A DNA stretch of 64,000 nucleotides from Ascaris suum (taxonomy: Eukaryota > Nematoda > Chromadorea > Rhabditida > Ascarididae): NCBI GenBank assembly GCA_013433145.1, contig CM024168.1, positions 10,548,184 to 10,612,183 of the forward strand. The letters are read 5' to 3'. Under the pieces are notes generated by a model that did not search any database, was not told the DNA's origin, and was given only the letters and a program-made list of their open reading frames with translations. The position numbers and the translations under genes were made by a program. Position 1 is the stretch's first letter. Each line of letters starts with the position of its first letter. Of this stretch, positions 50,287 through 63,734 are shown piece by piece.

Positions 50287-53200
50287 GAATGTGTCTTGTC
50301 AGCTGCATTTTACTATGGGCGTTCTCTCTTGTTCGCCGTCTGGCCATGCACCCTCGCCATGCCCTGCCTAACTGGTATGATGTAGGTGACAAACACAACA
50401 TAGATATTTTCTGTCTCTGCTGTTTTCTCTGCGCATTCGCCTAGAGTTGATCATGAAGTGCATAGAAAGCTTTTCTTCAATTACGTGTTCTCTTTTGCTA
50501 CAGTCCTGACTTTCGCTTTTTTGGTGCCCTCGCTTTCGCTTTTTTCTTCGCTTTTTGGTGAGCTTCAGAGATTACCACTGGCATATGCTTTTCATTTTCA
50601 TATGTTTGCAGTTTTTCGACCGCAACATCAAACTGGTGCCAAATTGCTTTCGAAAGACAGAGAGGAAGGAGATTTGAGTGCTGTTTATGTCTACTTTTTT
50701 GTTGTGATGCTTTTGCACTGGTGCGGCTCTGTTTTATATGTTCCCTCGATTCATTTTCATGCATTTGCTCAATTTATATCGTTTGGAAGGTTCTCGTCAT
50801 GATTTTATTTCAAGTGAGGCATAACGTTTGCTGCTTCAAATGCTCAAGGGCTAAACATTCGACCGTCGAATATGTACCGCATTGCTTTTTGATAAGCGGG
50901 CGCTGTATATTTTCATGAGCTTACTTTCTTTGGTGCTAACTCTGGCATAATGGTCGTGCTAATCGAAAATGTCTGGCCTAGTGTAATAATGTGCAGGAAT
51001 TTGTGCTTCAAAAAATGACAGCACATAGTTAGGTTTTCAACTTCAAATTAGGCGAATATAAGTCATCGATAGTTGTATCCCTCGACATAATTGGCGCTAT
51101 ACAGTGCGGAGGGGCCAGGACTGTGCATAATTTTACATTTATGCCTAAACATCTGTGATATTCAAATTCTCAGACCATTTCAATTGTACGTAAACGTCGC
51201 AGTGTAATATTTGCTAATGAGTGCCAGGCTCATTTTGTTCTCACTGGTTAGCTGCTCCTCTGAAGCGCGAGATAGTGTGGACTGTTGAGCAATTACAGCA
51301 TCCATTGCAAGTGTATCAGAGGAAGCAGGGAAATGAATGATGAGGGATGTCAGCCACTGCTTCTCAGAGTACTTTTCGGTGCCTAAACTTTAAGAGCTTT
51401 CTTAGAGTGAATACAAGGCGCGGATTTGCAAGATCGATAAGAACCTAAAACAAAGTATAACATTGCTGTGATTTTCCAAATATAAGCAGCAAAGCTGAAC
51501 GGCTGTCAGTAGGGAAACATGCAAAGAAAATGAATGAATAAGACCATAGGGCGTACTCTGTTTCAGTCCTTAACCAGTGACATCAACATTTAAGCAACGC
51601 GTAGGCCATCACGAGGGTGATGCGCATCAGTTCAGTCGAAGTTCATTTCATGTTAAAGCTCATGAATTCTGAGGAGGAGAGCATTGGGCTAGAGTTATAA
51701 AGGAGCATAAGATGAGCGTCAGGGGAGGGAGGGGGGAGGAGGTCGTGAGCAAATGAATCGCACAACATATCTGATGCTAAAATACTTCACCTCATTAGAG
51801 CGAGGCGCTCAAAAAACTATGACGCCGCTGAAGTGTGGTGACTTTTGGTTTCTTGGCTCCTGCATCCTTACCGCAAAAATGCGCAGCCAAAAATTCGTCC
51901 TTTTTTCCTTCCACAGGTCCTGCTATAGAGTTTTACTGCCGGCAGGGGAGAGCTATGAACTGTAGAGTTTTCAGTGAGCCGTTGTAGGCTTTGACTTTTG
52001 TAATCTGCCATTTGCTATGGTGGGCAATTAAACCTAGAAGTTTTGTAGCCATATTAGCCGGAATGGTGCGAAATTAGAAAAAAGATGTCCTCTCCTGCAC
52101 TGAATTTTCGTGCTCGCGATGACGTTTCTGCGTCATGCATTCTTCCAGCATGCCCACATTCATGTACTGTTTTACGCAGTTCACTGATAATCCTATTGCT
52201 GTGTGAAGGCTTTTTTAGTTGATTTGTATTCGCGACGTCTTCCTTCAGATGATGCACGTCACAGAAGTACCGGCAAGGCCCATATGGGCCCTCAGCGATG
52301 AAACCTACATACTTCAAAATCGCTAGATGGTCTTTCTATAAAGACGCCGGCTCCCGAGGGGAGGAGAACGAATGGCGGTGAACTCAGAACACTGCTCAGC
52401 TCACTAACTGGATCGAATGCATAGTTCCATCTGCCTTCTTTTATGTTTCATTGTGATAGTGGAGTCGCAACGTTACGGTACGACCTCGCTGTCACCCATG
52501 CTGGTGGCTTAGTATTCTCTTGAGCACGTTATCAAACTTCCGTCCCGTCACATTTCTCCTCAGATAGTCTATGGTGTCTGAGCAGCTCAGATTCAAAACA
52601 GTGATATCTTTCAAAGAAGGACCCATAAGCACGCGGACTTGTTTTTGCACCCTCCAGAGTTAGTTATGGTCTTCCACAAACAAGCTGATCACCGATTGAA
52701 AAGTCGATGCACATCTACAGAAAATAAAAAGGGAGCCCTGCCTTGCACTGATTGTTTCTTTGTCCTTTCTAATGTCGCTAACTTCGTGATGTCTACCCTC
52801 ATGAGTGTACTTTTGGAACATGATTGGTCATATCTGCAATGGACGCTTCGCGAGAACTCATAGACACAGAACTCCTTCCATATCTCTCCCCCCGCAACGC
52901 ACAATCCTTTTTCCTTTCCCATCGCTTATCACGCAATCTTTGAGCTCTGAAACAGCTACACAGTTTGTTTCGCCTCCTTAATTCTATCTGCTGGAACACC
53001 TCGTGGTATATTTTGTTCCGTGCATTCGATCAAATTCTCGCATATACTGCAGTCTTTGCTACTGTTTCACGAGCCCTTTTCAACTGGCACATTGCTTCTA
53101 TTTACATCGCTGTTATTCCCCCTAACTTGCCGATATGACCGGCCACGCGGAATTCGCTACTCCATCTTCTTGAAGAACGATTATATCAACGGATTTGGAA

Positions 53201-53950
53201 TGCAGGGTGGCCGCAAGTGTATACTAGAGGTGTTAGGTTTCATTAAACACCAGGATGAAGTGCCAGCATCCAAACTACACATTCCCCACGACATGTAGAC
53301 GCGAGGGCAAACGAACATTTATATGCGAGTGGTTAAACAGCAGCGCAGTGCAGGACTTCATGAGGGAAGGATAACGATTGTTTGAATCTTGGATATGGCG
53401 AAAAGGGGTTGCTGAGGGATAGATAAGCATAAGAGTCATGCGATTTTACAGGGAGAAACCACGTCGTGTAATATGTCGCGGACGGTAAAGTGATATGGCT
53501 GAACGCCATTTCGCCGATAAGACTGATAGTATCTCTGCACCGAGATCCAAGCAGTGAACTTCAATGTACATTGTATAAATTTAATGTGAAGCCAGTGCTT
53601 GTGCTAAACGCAGAACACTGCCTAACAATTGCTCGGAGGGAACAAGGTTTCGAGCATTTACCGAACGCAGGAAAAAGAGCACTGATCTTCATAGATCAGG
53701 AGAACTGACAGTTTGTTCCACAGGGATACACAAAGTGAGAATGAAACATTCATTTATCGCGAACAAGAGAAATGTCAGCACGTCAATGATTACTTTAGAA
53801 TCGCCGTTTCAGGAACATCTGCAGTCGTTTCATTATCTCTTACAGAACCAAAAACAAGCAGAGATGACATCAATAAATTACACAAGCTCGGAGTGGAATG
53901 TAGAAGTGCTTCACACATGTCAATCAATAATTTATGAATGGAAATCGCAG
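50287..53950. other. No supported gene
   Basis: This holds G-rich runs (51719-51742), a run of TCGCTTTT-like repeats near 50.51-50.57 kb, and unassigned frames. The minus-strand frame at 52054-52317 has no recognisable domain. Confidence 0.35.
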
Positions 53951-56900
53951 TCACCACGTTGCCTTGCTTCGCCTCGAGCATGCCTCAAATGCCTTGTCGT
54001 GATACCTGCGCATTTCGTCGAGGAACTTGATCAGTTCAAGTCGGTGAATTTCCTTTTTCTTCGACAGCAGTCGCAACATTTTGAGAACCTGAAACTCCTG
54101 TGCTTGGCATGTCACGAGATGATACCTGGTGCTGCATCATATCACCCCACGCCACCACGCCACTGTTCTTTCCTTCAAGGAGCTCACGTTGATATCACGC
54201 TTTACAATTTGAATGACGGTGTTTTGGCTAAACGAAAGCGATGGATTTTTGTTTCGTCGCATTCTCAGGACAGAACTAACTTTTCAGGTTCATACCAAAC
54301 TTCCTGACCGAATATAAGAAGGCCGAGTGCGATGTTTCTATAAAGTCAAGGAGGCAAAAGACATTGGATTCTGTCGAGATGTTCATTTTTTTAAAAATAT
54401 ATCCAGATCACCATGAAATTTCAAGGATTGGGCTTTCGAGTTGTGTTTTCTTTTGTGAAGTTGGAGTATCGGTGATCAAAAGCTTCTTGGAGCCTCTAAT
54501 TCCAGATAGTGGATCGAACACGCCAGCGCTTTCCTGTCCTGCGTACAGTACTGTTCACGCAGGAGCCTCGAAGCAGGTCATATTGTAATTGATCGTTTCC
54601 AACGTTCTTGTCAGGAAAATTCCCGTAGTTTGGCCGGTGAAGTGATGACAGAAACACCTCCTCCGTGATTCTATTCTGCTCCTTGGATTCTCATCCTCCT
54701 TACTTTGTAATATGTGATTTTAAAAAATTCGAGAACGATTTCATTGCCTACAATTTGTGCGGACCTCTGCCTTTCATGGTTCTCATCAAGAGTCATCCAA
54801 AGTTTCATACCGCATCTTTCGTTCCGCCAAGAAATCTATTCAATTTTCTTTCGGCTCCAGCGATCAAGACGTAAAAATACGCAAATTTTCAAGTTTTCGG
54901 ACCACCAGAAAAGTAGAAATCTCTACTGGAACTCAGTTGTCATGATACCCAATGGCTTAATGTTCCTGATGCAGAGAACTAGGGGTCCATGGAGGGGCAG
55001 AGGAAGGAGGACTCAAACTACTTTCAGGTGTTCGTTTGAAGATGCATGCAGGAGTTGGAACTGTTTTCGAGGATATTGATGCCGAAAACGATGATTCACT
55101 GATGAAATCATGGAAAATCAGGTTCTGGTCTCATCATCTTTGCGCATCGGGCGACTACGGTTCTCACTTTCCTGCTGTTGTGTTGTGCAGTAATTTGATT
55201 TTCTGTGCGCAGAAACGTTGCGTAATTTACCACAGTCTTGTAAATATAAGTATCGTCGACGAATGACCATTGTTTTTCTCGTTGCTCAATTTGCCGTGGA
55301 TCTGTTGGACAAGCTTAGTTATTAGTGAGAACAGCAGCAGGTGGAAGGCTCAATAGTACATGGAAATCAGGTGCCAGCGGCAAGTGAAGATGTAAGGCAC
55401 ATTTCATACGTATAAGACTCGTGAATTCCAGTTGAAAATATGTGGTGCAGGAAACAGGCATGAGCTGGCAACAGGTGCGTTCCTCAGCAGGCGGTCCAGA
55501 CAAAAATATTTTTATCTACATCTAAACCACCGGAAAGTCGGTGCGATAAAGCATGGAGGCAAAGACGGTGCGTGGGAGCGAGTTGACGTGAACGATCTCG
55601 CGGAACATGCTGAAACATCTTCGAGCCAGATGTTAAATCAATGGAATGAAGATGCCAGTAGAGAGCAGAAATGTTTACAGGGAGCCAAACATTGGCTGCT
55701 GAGCTTTTGCCCGTTATAGCGAAATAAAAGAACATTTTCTACAGTCGTTCGTTCACGGATGTAGCGGTGGATTCATAAAGAACTGCATTTATTGGAATTG
55801 GTTTCATAACTTCCATGATATGGAGCTGCTCCATTCAGACAAAGGGGAGGGGCGGCTAAGTTGAAAGCACGTTAATCAAAGGATTCGATTTCTTTCGTGC
55901 ATTAAGATCGCATTCCCTTCGCAGGCAGATGGGACGAGTTGTTCGAGTTCTCACTACTTTACTGCTGCAAAACACTCTTCGAACAGAAACGATGTGCAAG
56001 TCATAAAAGATGATCGATCGCAGCTTCGAAAGAATTTTTTGTAAGAATGGATTGACTTCCGTATTTTCATTTGCATAGAAAAGACGAGAGGTTCTAGCAA
56101 TTGAAGGACCAAATGATAAAAATGTTAGAGACTGCAAGTTCTGCACCTCAAAGTTTTTGTTTTTAATTGAGTGTTGTCCTTGAATTTCGCAGAGATGTCA
56201 CAAGGTTTGCGGACGTTATCGTTTCCACTTCACTCCACACAACTCTGTTATGAACATGGTTGCACACATCCTGTTGCGATGGGATAGTGTTGAGGAGTTC
56301 GCTCAATTTACCGGAGGTTAATCACTCTACTAATCTTGCAAACTCGATTGGCTATCTTTAGTATACTATCTTTGTCGTCAGCTATCTCGTCTTTAGTATA
56401 CTATCTCGTTCGCTCAATTTACAAGGAGTATACTGAATTCACCCAATATGCACCTATCTTTGTCGTCAGCCTTGTAGTCCAATCTTTAGCAATTTTAGAT
56501 ACTTTGTAATAATGCTCGACAAGTTGTCAACTGTCTTTAGGTTCTCCGTTCTTCCACTCATTCATCGCTAAAGGTGAGAAGGTTCTTCTTTTTGTAATGA
56601 TGAATTTATTAATCAACATTTCTGTTTCCTCCTCGCTAATGAGCTGTCTAAGTAGGAGAATGTTGCAGGCAGTGTTGAGAGAGTGCGAAAAAATCGTTAC
56701 AAGTTACTGGCCGAACACTTTGCTGGCCCAGATTTTTCCCCCCGCACTAATTTTTTCTCTGGTTTCGAAATGCATTTCAAGATGCACATTTTCTTGCTGC
56801 ATACTGATTCTGTATCTCCGTTACAACCGGTTTTGCCTTTATCCATCGAAATGCATTTGTTAGCCGGTCTGTTGGTTGTAACGAGGGTTCTGTTTTCATC

Positions 56901-59900
56901 TGCCCATCCAGTCAACAATCGACCGACAACTTTAAATTCAATCGGTTTCAACAGACTTGTGGCAACAAAGTTATTTTGATTGGTTAAGACTGATAATAGA
57001 AGCTCGCTAGTTTTTATGGCTAAGTACTTAGGTCATTACCTTCTCGCTTTGTTGGGTAAATCTCGAGAGTGCTGCCTCGTAGGCCCGCTTTTTCGCCTCA
57101 CTCGCGTTGTTCGTGTATTCGTGCTTGGCGAAATCCATTTCCTGTCGGCGAGCTAATAATTGATGTCGCTCTTCATTGAGTTCTAAGTTTAAGGTATCGT
57201 TCAAATTTTTTGTCATCAACTTATGCGCGAAGAATCATTGACTTCCGAGAGCAAATGCGAATACATGAGAATATTTCTTGCAGCTTTCACTTTGTGTGTT
57301 AATTAGGAATAGGGTGAGAGGTTTTTAAAACAGTTGAGACTTAGTGCCTGAAACTACTCAACCCCTGAATTCTCACAAATAGCAGTTCTGTAGCACAGCA
57401 GTGTCAGGAGGATGGGGCCGCGGAGGGGGAGGGGGGAGGAGGGTGAGGACGGGGAAACTGAGAGGAGGGGCGCAATGACAAGTGAATCAGACGAGCGCTA
57501 GCACAAGCAACTTGGCTTGCTGAAGGACTACCCACATTTGCATTCGCTATGCTGGCACAGAGAAGGAATTCGTTGCTCCGATGGGTGAAGCTCAAAGGCG
57601 CATTTCGTATCAGCTTGCTGGCGGGAATGCGATAAGGATAGGGGTGGACCGCGGGAGAGGAGCAGAAGGAAAGGACGGAAATGAGGTAAGTAAGACTCTC
57701 TAGAATGTTCTTCTATTGGAGGGGGGGGGGGGAGGGAGGGAGGCATATGTGGACAATTGACATTTGCATGGAAAATTTCATTTGATCACAAAGGCTGTGA
57801 AGTGTTGACAGTTTTCAAGACCGATATCTACATCCCTAGCAAATTTATGATTGCTGCTGTCAGCTGATGCTCTTGTTAATTTAACATCGCTGGTAATGAC
57901 AGTGGTGACTTATGTGATCGTATTGTGAAAATCGCACGAATTCGGGGAATCTTTACTTTTCGACCACTGGGAGCTGATGGCTTCGGCGTTTGCTTTGAAT
58001 TTGATACGCTGGATCGATTTTAAATCTGATAATGAATTTCATAGGTCAGGACAAACTGATAATTTCAGGCCATTTCTTCAGTGGACCAACTTCAATTGCA
58101 ATGACCGCAGAGGTTCGTTGGGCGCAAAATTCAAAATGAAGTCGAGTGTTCGAGCCCTGGCCATGTTTCATCCAGACATTTGTTCCGGACGTTCTGGACG
58201 CTTCTGGACGCCATTCATTCGAGTGAATAAGAAGTAGAATTAGGATTCAGCGCTTCCACTGAGACATGTTGAAATGTGCCATCGGTCGAGTGCATAGAGC
58301 GCCAAAGAATATTTTTAAGGTTGCTGCCACTTTAGTGTGCACTATGGAAATGCAGTCTAGCATTTCAATACTTCAATGTCATTTTTATGACTTTGGGATA
58401 AAACAGCGACTGGAAAAACCGTTGAAGAGAACGCTTCAGCACAAAACCTGCAGAAGGCAGAATGTTGGTATGAAAGACGGAGTGCACACAGCTGCCACCG
58501 AACAAAACGCCGACTGCGCTAAACGTCAACAGAAAGCGCCGAATTGATATGTTGCCATGGTCGCTTCATGTTAACGAGCTTCTTATGTTGATTCTTCGCG
58601 CCTATAACCTCATATCGGGAGACCAACGTACAAAGCGCAATGTGCAAGACCTTATGGGGGTTTTTGCCAAAAAAGAACTAAATTTTGCAATTTTTAGGGC
58701 AAAGTTCACGTGTTATATAAATATTTAAGTTAAATTGAACTGCAAATTCGTGAGCCTGTGAAGGCACGTGTCACTGGAATTCCATTCCAAATTAAGCCTG
58801 ATGTCGACACCGAGGATTGGCACGGCAGGTGGAGTCGAGGAACCAGATATGGACAAAAGTGCATTACGCTGGAAGTTGCGAGAAAGGACGTCGTGAATGA
58901 TGCGAGAATTTCATCACATTGGAAAAGGAACTCCAAAATCAGCAATATTGTCTCGTTTGTCATACTCTTACGGTCTGAAGCAGTTTCCATGGTTTTCAAT
59001 TTCGACGGATATTTGTGTAGCCAAGAAGACAGACATTGCCAAAAGAGTGAAGAGAAGAAACTTTGCATTTTGATTTTGTTTCATTGTCTGTCCGAAGCGA
59101 AGAAATCCCTCTTTCTAGTGAAAAAAAAACACATGCATAGCACTATCATAAAGTGTTCCGAGGTAAGAATGCGTGCAGTTCCAAGACCAAACGCATATAA
59201 CTAACAAATAAATATGAGGAAGCTGCCAGACTGGGCATTATCACTTTCTATAACGTCCCATACCCGTGGGCAGCAGAATTTAACGCAACATTTTACGCGA
59301 CCACGTGCTTTTTTATTTTGCAGACTTGTTATTGCGAACTTTCCGTTGACTCTGTGCATCAGAAAACATCCTTTAGTGACACACTTAAACTACACTTCAG
59401 TATACTTTACCAGCGCTTCAAGCCAGTTGTTGCCCTTCCAGACTCAACCGATTCAAGGCTTGATACTATCCTATTTATACGATTAGTGGAAGTGCCGTTT
59501 TGATAAATCGACTCGAGCCCTCCAATCATATCAGTGCATTGATTTCAGGCCTGGAACCAGATCGATGCGGCTTTTTCTAACATTGATCAGCAAAAGAAAG
59601 CAAAGGCAAATGTAAAACATCCTAAAGGTCTTTATTCGAACAGTGACGAGTTACAGTTCACAGTTTTCGATGTCCTTCGAGGGTCCTGCAAACTGCCAGC
59701 TTATCGCTGCAAATTCAAAAGCGGCATGGTGAAGACGCCCGCATCAAACAACGCTGTTCTGGTGAGACCAGCATTCCACACTCTTGAATGACATCAATGA
59801 ACAGAGTTTACAACCGTCAAATGACATTCTCAGCTACCATGCTCATGTCTAGCTTCACAAAATCATGAAGAGGCCCAGTTGTGAGGTTATTTATGACGAT

Positions 59901-62900
59901 CGATGATCAAATCAGAGATGATTCTACACATCTTCAGGTCGTCGGCGACGCACTCAGCAGTCGTCCGGGTGATGCAAAAGCAGCAATGGCTATACACAGC
60001 ATCCTGCAGCATAGTGCCGATTACCCCATCCATGATTTTCCCCATTCACAGCATGCATGATCTTTAGCTGAAGGTCAGTTACATATTAGGGTGGCCGCTC
60101 AAATTTCTCAAGTCTGCTGTCGGGTCCGATACTATAACAATTCGATTAATGTATATGCACTACCCTTTCCTGATTTCCTTTGCACTTTTATGACGCATTT
60201 TTGTGAGGTTGTTGGTATTTAGTGCTGAAATATATATCTGTAAGGGAAGGCGATGTGCGTAGAGCGTTTCACAATGCGGGTAAGAAAATTCGTTTTCTAA
60301 CGCAAAATGGAAGTTGTTTAGTTCTTTGCCGGCATAAAGTGGATCGTCGTCTTCTAAGGACTTCATCTTTTGGAAAGGAGAGACGGTCTTTGAGAAGACG
60401 CTTCACTAATTTCAGCATAAAACCGTTTCCGTCATTATTTCTTATACTCTTGAAATAAACACTCTGCAGATTACACTTGCTAAGCAACGAGCGGAGCAAC
60501 GCCACGAAGGTAATGCTGAGTGAATTTTGCCAAGCACAGGCTGTCACTATTCGCGAAATGCATCATCGCGGCTCATTGGAGCCAACGTGCAGCAAACAAG
60601 TGCTAGCCGCCTCAGCGGCACCAACAACAAGCGGAAGCGATGATGCATCCAGCGGAAACAGAAGTGCAAAAACTAGACCTTTCAATAGAACAAAGGTGAC
60701 GTTGCATACATTAGAAGAAATTGAAGGCGGAGCCAGGGGAGGCAGCGGAAACTGCCCGACCAAAAATTCGACTTTCGGGTCGTGCTGAGTCGACCAGGGA
60801 GGAGCCCCTTGTCAGGAGCTCAAGGTAGCTCTTGTTCTGCCGTCTGTCTTCCCGTCGTCACAGTATCATAATTTCCGTACATTCTTTGCTGTTCGTAATA
60901 TCGCACGCGCTGTATTTCGCTTGTTCAACGCTACTTCCACTGTAAATCGGGCTGCATGGCCTCAACGAATTACTGAACGTAAGTCGCAAACTCTTGAAAG
61001 AAAAGTCTTCTTTTTTCTTTGCTCAGTACATAGGCAGCCCGTAGAAGAAGACTAGTGTAAATAACTCGAACCTCCTTGGAAAGTTTCAAACCTCGGAAAC
61101 TTTCTGAGTGCACGGGCTTTACAGTCCGCTTTCCGCAGAAACATCAACCTGTGAGACGATTTGAACATTGCGTCAAATTTCCCATGACGCGTGGTTTATG
61201 TTAAGACCACATTGGTGAGTATGTCATAAGGGCATTCCGTTTAGTTTGCATTTTCACAATTCCGCCTTTAGAAGAATCGGCACTTCCTCCAGTTGGCGCA
61301 GAGTGGCTGGGGTTTTGCCAAGTATCTCAGACCTGCCTGAAAGAATCAATCGCCGATGAAAAGAACGTACCTGTGAAGTCAACATTGATGAAGGTCCTCA
61401 TGAAGTGCATCGCTCTTCTACCTTTCCGCTGGTACTCTCGATGTGTAGCTGCTAGACGCCGACAAGTTTCAATGCTTGTCTGAAATGAAATCGTATGAAG
61501 TGACACAACGTACAAAGCTATTGCTTCTAGTGATGACAAGCCATTATTGTAAAAAGACAACGCGCGTCGTGCGATGTAATACAACTGCCTTTTGCTATTT
61601 CACCTAAACAGATCATGGAATACCGTTGGCTGGTTCAGAGAGCAGGAGATGAGTTCCGGGAGGACTGGCACGATAAGTGAATCTTTGCAAACCCACCCCC
61701 CCCCTCCTCCAGTCGGCGCAATCGTTTTTAAAAATTTCAGAGAACAACTAAAGTTCCATAAACTCATCTTTTTCCCCTCACCCGAACAGTTGTGGAGCGA
61801 AAGTAATTTTTTGATCTTATATTACTTCTTAAGCACCTATGAACCTTAGAGAACATCATGGTTCAAAGGTCACCGCAGATTTCAATCGGAAAATCCCCAT
61901 ATACGCTTTCATCGCCTAAGATTTTGTAGTTGGAAAGAAGGAGCCAACGAGCGATTAGTTGGACACCGCTCATGCAAAACACATGATGTAAGGCACTTCC
62001 CAATGTTTGCTGAGCCGCTCTAGATAAGATGCATAAAGCACCGATGTTATAATAACATAACGGTCGTCAAGCACTGTGCGCGTACCCAGCAAACTACATG
62101 CTCCTCCATTCCACTGCTCTCTTCGAATAAGGGTTGCGTCTCACACATCACAGCCAGATGCGTGCAGCGCTACCCTTGGAACCCTTCGGGTGGAATGTGT
62201 GTCGTAAACCTTGCAATTGAAAGATGGCTACTTTGAACATACGGTCCATCAGTACAGAATCTCCTAGTCTTCCAGTATCAATAGTGAGCCAGACAGTGCG
62301 CAATATCTGGTTCGAATAGGACAGTAATAGTGCAAATGTTTGGCAAAGTGAATAATTTCGAAATCTTATTGTAGAGAGCACCGCGGAAGGTGCGGCAAAA
62401 ACTCGCATGTGAACAACTTGCATACGATATTGTTGACTTGATTAATGCGAAGACGTTGCATGTGATGCCCAAATTTCTTTATGAAGATAATTGTTCATAT
62501 CGTTCGCTATGCGACTATGGTCTCAAACGCACAGTACTCCAATAATATTGAGGTTTCTGGGTCGATTGAGGACGAGTTGAAGTGCGCACTACTTGTGAAG
62601 TATGGCAATCGAGTGTTGTATGTTGTAGGTTTCTATTTCACACAACCGGGCCCTGTTCGTCGAAGAGCTGACCACATGTTTTCCAAGCTCTTCGTTTGTG
62701 ACCACTGTGCCCCTCCTTAGCCATCCGTGTTCCCATTTTTGATTCATTTTTCGAAATTTTTGACTCAAGCCAGGCCTCCAGTTGCCGAAAAACTCGCCTC
62801 AGCATTCCGCGAGTCGCATGCGTGACAAAGACCCAGCATATTTCAAGCGAGTCGTAGTCAGCACACAGAACAGCAGATTGCCTCATAGTGTCAAAGGCAA

Positions 62901-63734
62901 AACCGTCAACGATTATGCAGTAGAGCGTATCCGTGGCAAAGTGGTTCAGAAGCTGAAGCATTCATAAAGCGATACGCACATCTAAGGAGGCACTATGAGC
63001 ACAGAAATGTTGCTTCACTTCGTCAAGTGCTTTGCCAAGCAGTTCATATGGATCTTTGCCTTGCTCGCATTCTAATTGCATTGTTGATTCTGCAGCTGGC
63101 ACCAGTTTTGGATTTGGTTGTAAAACTTGCATCATACTGACAGCCAAATGGCACAGCATTTCCTGAAATGTAAAGCTCAGCTGCAGGCGCCATATTCTTC
63201 ATAACAACAAAATGGAATCTTCAGGACGACAAAATGAACCTCGTAAGGAACAAGGCACAAGAAGCAGTTATATTTCTGCAACGGGCGTAGCGTTGAGTAT
63301 GAGGTTGAAGCGAAGAAAGTTCGGCGGCTGATATATGATATGAGGTGGTTGCAGAAGATTTATTCCCAACAACGCTACAACGTGCTCATCTAATGGATAT
63401 GATCGATGAATTCAAGCCCACTTTTGTTGAGGCTCGCATAGTAAGTTCATCTATTTCTAGTTTTAATTGCATGTGAACCTACCTTGTATGCATCTACATC
63501 CTTGACTGCGTTTAGGTATTCAGCGCTTAGCTCGGACGTTTTAACTGTGCCAACCTTCTCACCAAGCTTCATGAAGAGTTTCTTGAATGCGTTTTGATTT
63601 TCGGGCTGCACACTCTGCATTGACATTTCCATGGGTGTTACCATCTCAGCTCCAACTACCGGATCATTGACCACGTTTGGTGTATCCGTCTCCTTCATTG
63701 GATCACGGCATCTAGAGCTCTTTAATGTAATCAT
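53951..63734 (-). CDS. BAR-domain protein, endophilin-like, no SH3 (5 exons)
   Basis: Exons on the minus strand: 63734-63483, 63162-62980, 61479-61371, 57182-57040, 54088-53951. All phases agree, giving 825 nt, or 274 residues. Motifs in order: FKKLFMKLGEKVG and AVKDVDAYKE (N-terminal helix and start of the BAR helix 1), VLQPNPKL (the conserved endophilin-type turn), DPYELLGKALDEV, CRRLAATHREYQRKGRRA, RTFINVDF, LNEERHQLLARRQEMDFAKH, YEAALSRFTQQSEK and LIKFLDEMRRYHDKAFEAC. BAR dimers bind and curve membranes in endocytosis and organelle remodelling. The protein stops at SKATW just after the last BAR helix, so the SH3 domain of classical endophilins is absent; a later exon through AAG|GCAACG cannot be excluded. 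The ATG at 63734 is the most upstream; a start at MKETDTPN is also possible. The introns are large (4.2 kb and 3.0 kb). Confidence 0.85.
55028..55121 (+). CDS. Candidate internal exon, unrecognised
   Basis: An ACTACTTTCAG acceptor and a CAG|GTTCTG donor bracket 94 bases. One frame encodes 30 residues including KMHAGVGTVFEDIDAENDD. It is acidic and non-repetitive, with no known family. It lies antisense within the last BAR intron. An open frame at about 55.45-55.70 kb on the same strand could be a partner, but the phase does not fit simply. Confidence 0.27.
56298..56470. repeat. Shuffled local repeats
   Basis: Three short words each occur twice: TTCGCTCAATTTA (56298, 56409), CTTTAGTATACTATCT (about 56356, 56391) and TATCTTTGTCGTCAGC (about 56367, 56455). 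They are interleaved rather than in simple tandem order. This is intronic to the BAR gene. Confidence 0.75.
57406..57471. repeat. G-rich purine tract
   Basis: Runs of 4-6 G are separated by short A-containing spacers. At least four G-runs are within quadruplex distance on the plus strand. It lies in the BAR gene's last intron, on the non-template side of that gene. Confidence 0.7.
57718..57743. repeat. G12 run followed by GGGA repeats
   Basis: A G-run of about 12 is followed by AGGGAGGGAGG. It is a quadruplex candidate and a likely length-variable site. Confidence 0.8.
59324..59503 (+). CDS. Candidate terminal exon, unrecognised
   Basis: A very good acceptor (TTTTTATTTTGCAG) is followed by 59 open codons and TGA. 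The peptide begins TCYCELSVDSVHQKTSFSD and includes FKPVVALPDSTDSRLD. No family is recognised. It lies antisense in the 4.2-kb BAR intron and has no identified upstream partner. Confidence 0.28.
   Translation, partial: TCYCELSVDSVHQKTSFSDTLKLHFSILYQRFKPVVALPDSTDSRLDTILFIRLVEVPF
60469..60788 (+). CDS. Candidate terminal exon, unrecognised (Ser/Ala/Gly-rich)
   Basis: After a CTCTGCAG acceptor the frame stays open for 106 codons to TGA. It includes SEFCQAQAVTIREMHHRG, then AASAAPTTSGSDD and LHTLEEIEGGARGGSGN. Composition suggests a disordered protein tail. A minus-strand frame is also open across it, so coding status is not settled. It is antisense within a BAR intron. Confidence 0.28.

Noticed and set aside
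53735..54307. 190-codon plus-strand open frame, one of the longest in the window
   Set aside because: It is antisense to BAR exon 53951-54088, whose minus-strand frame fits the BAR family and splice phase; the plus frame has no recognisable motif.
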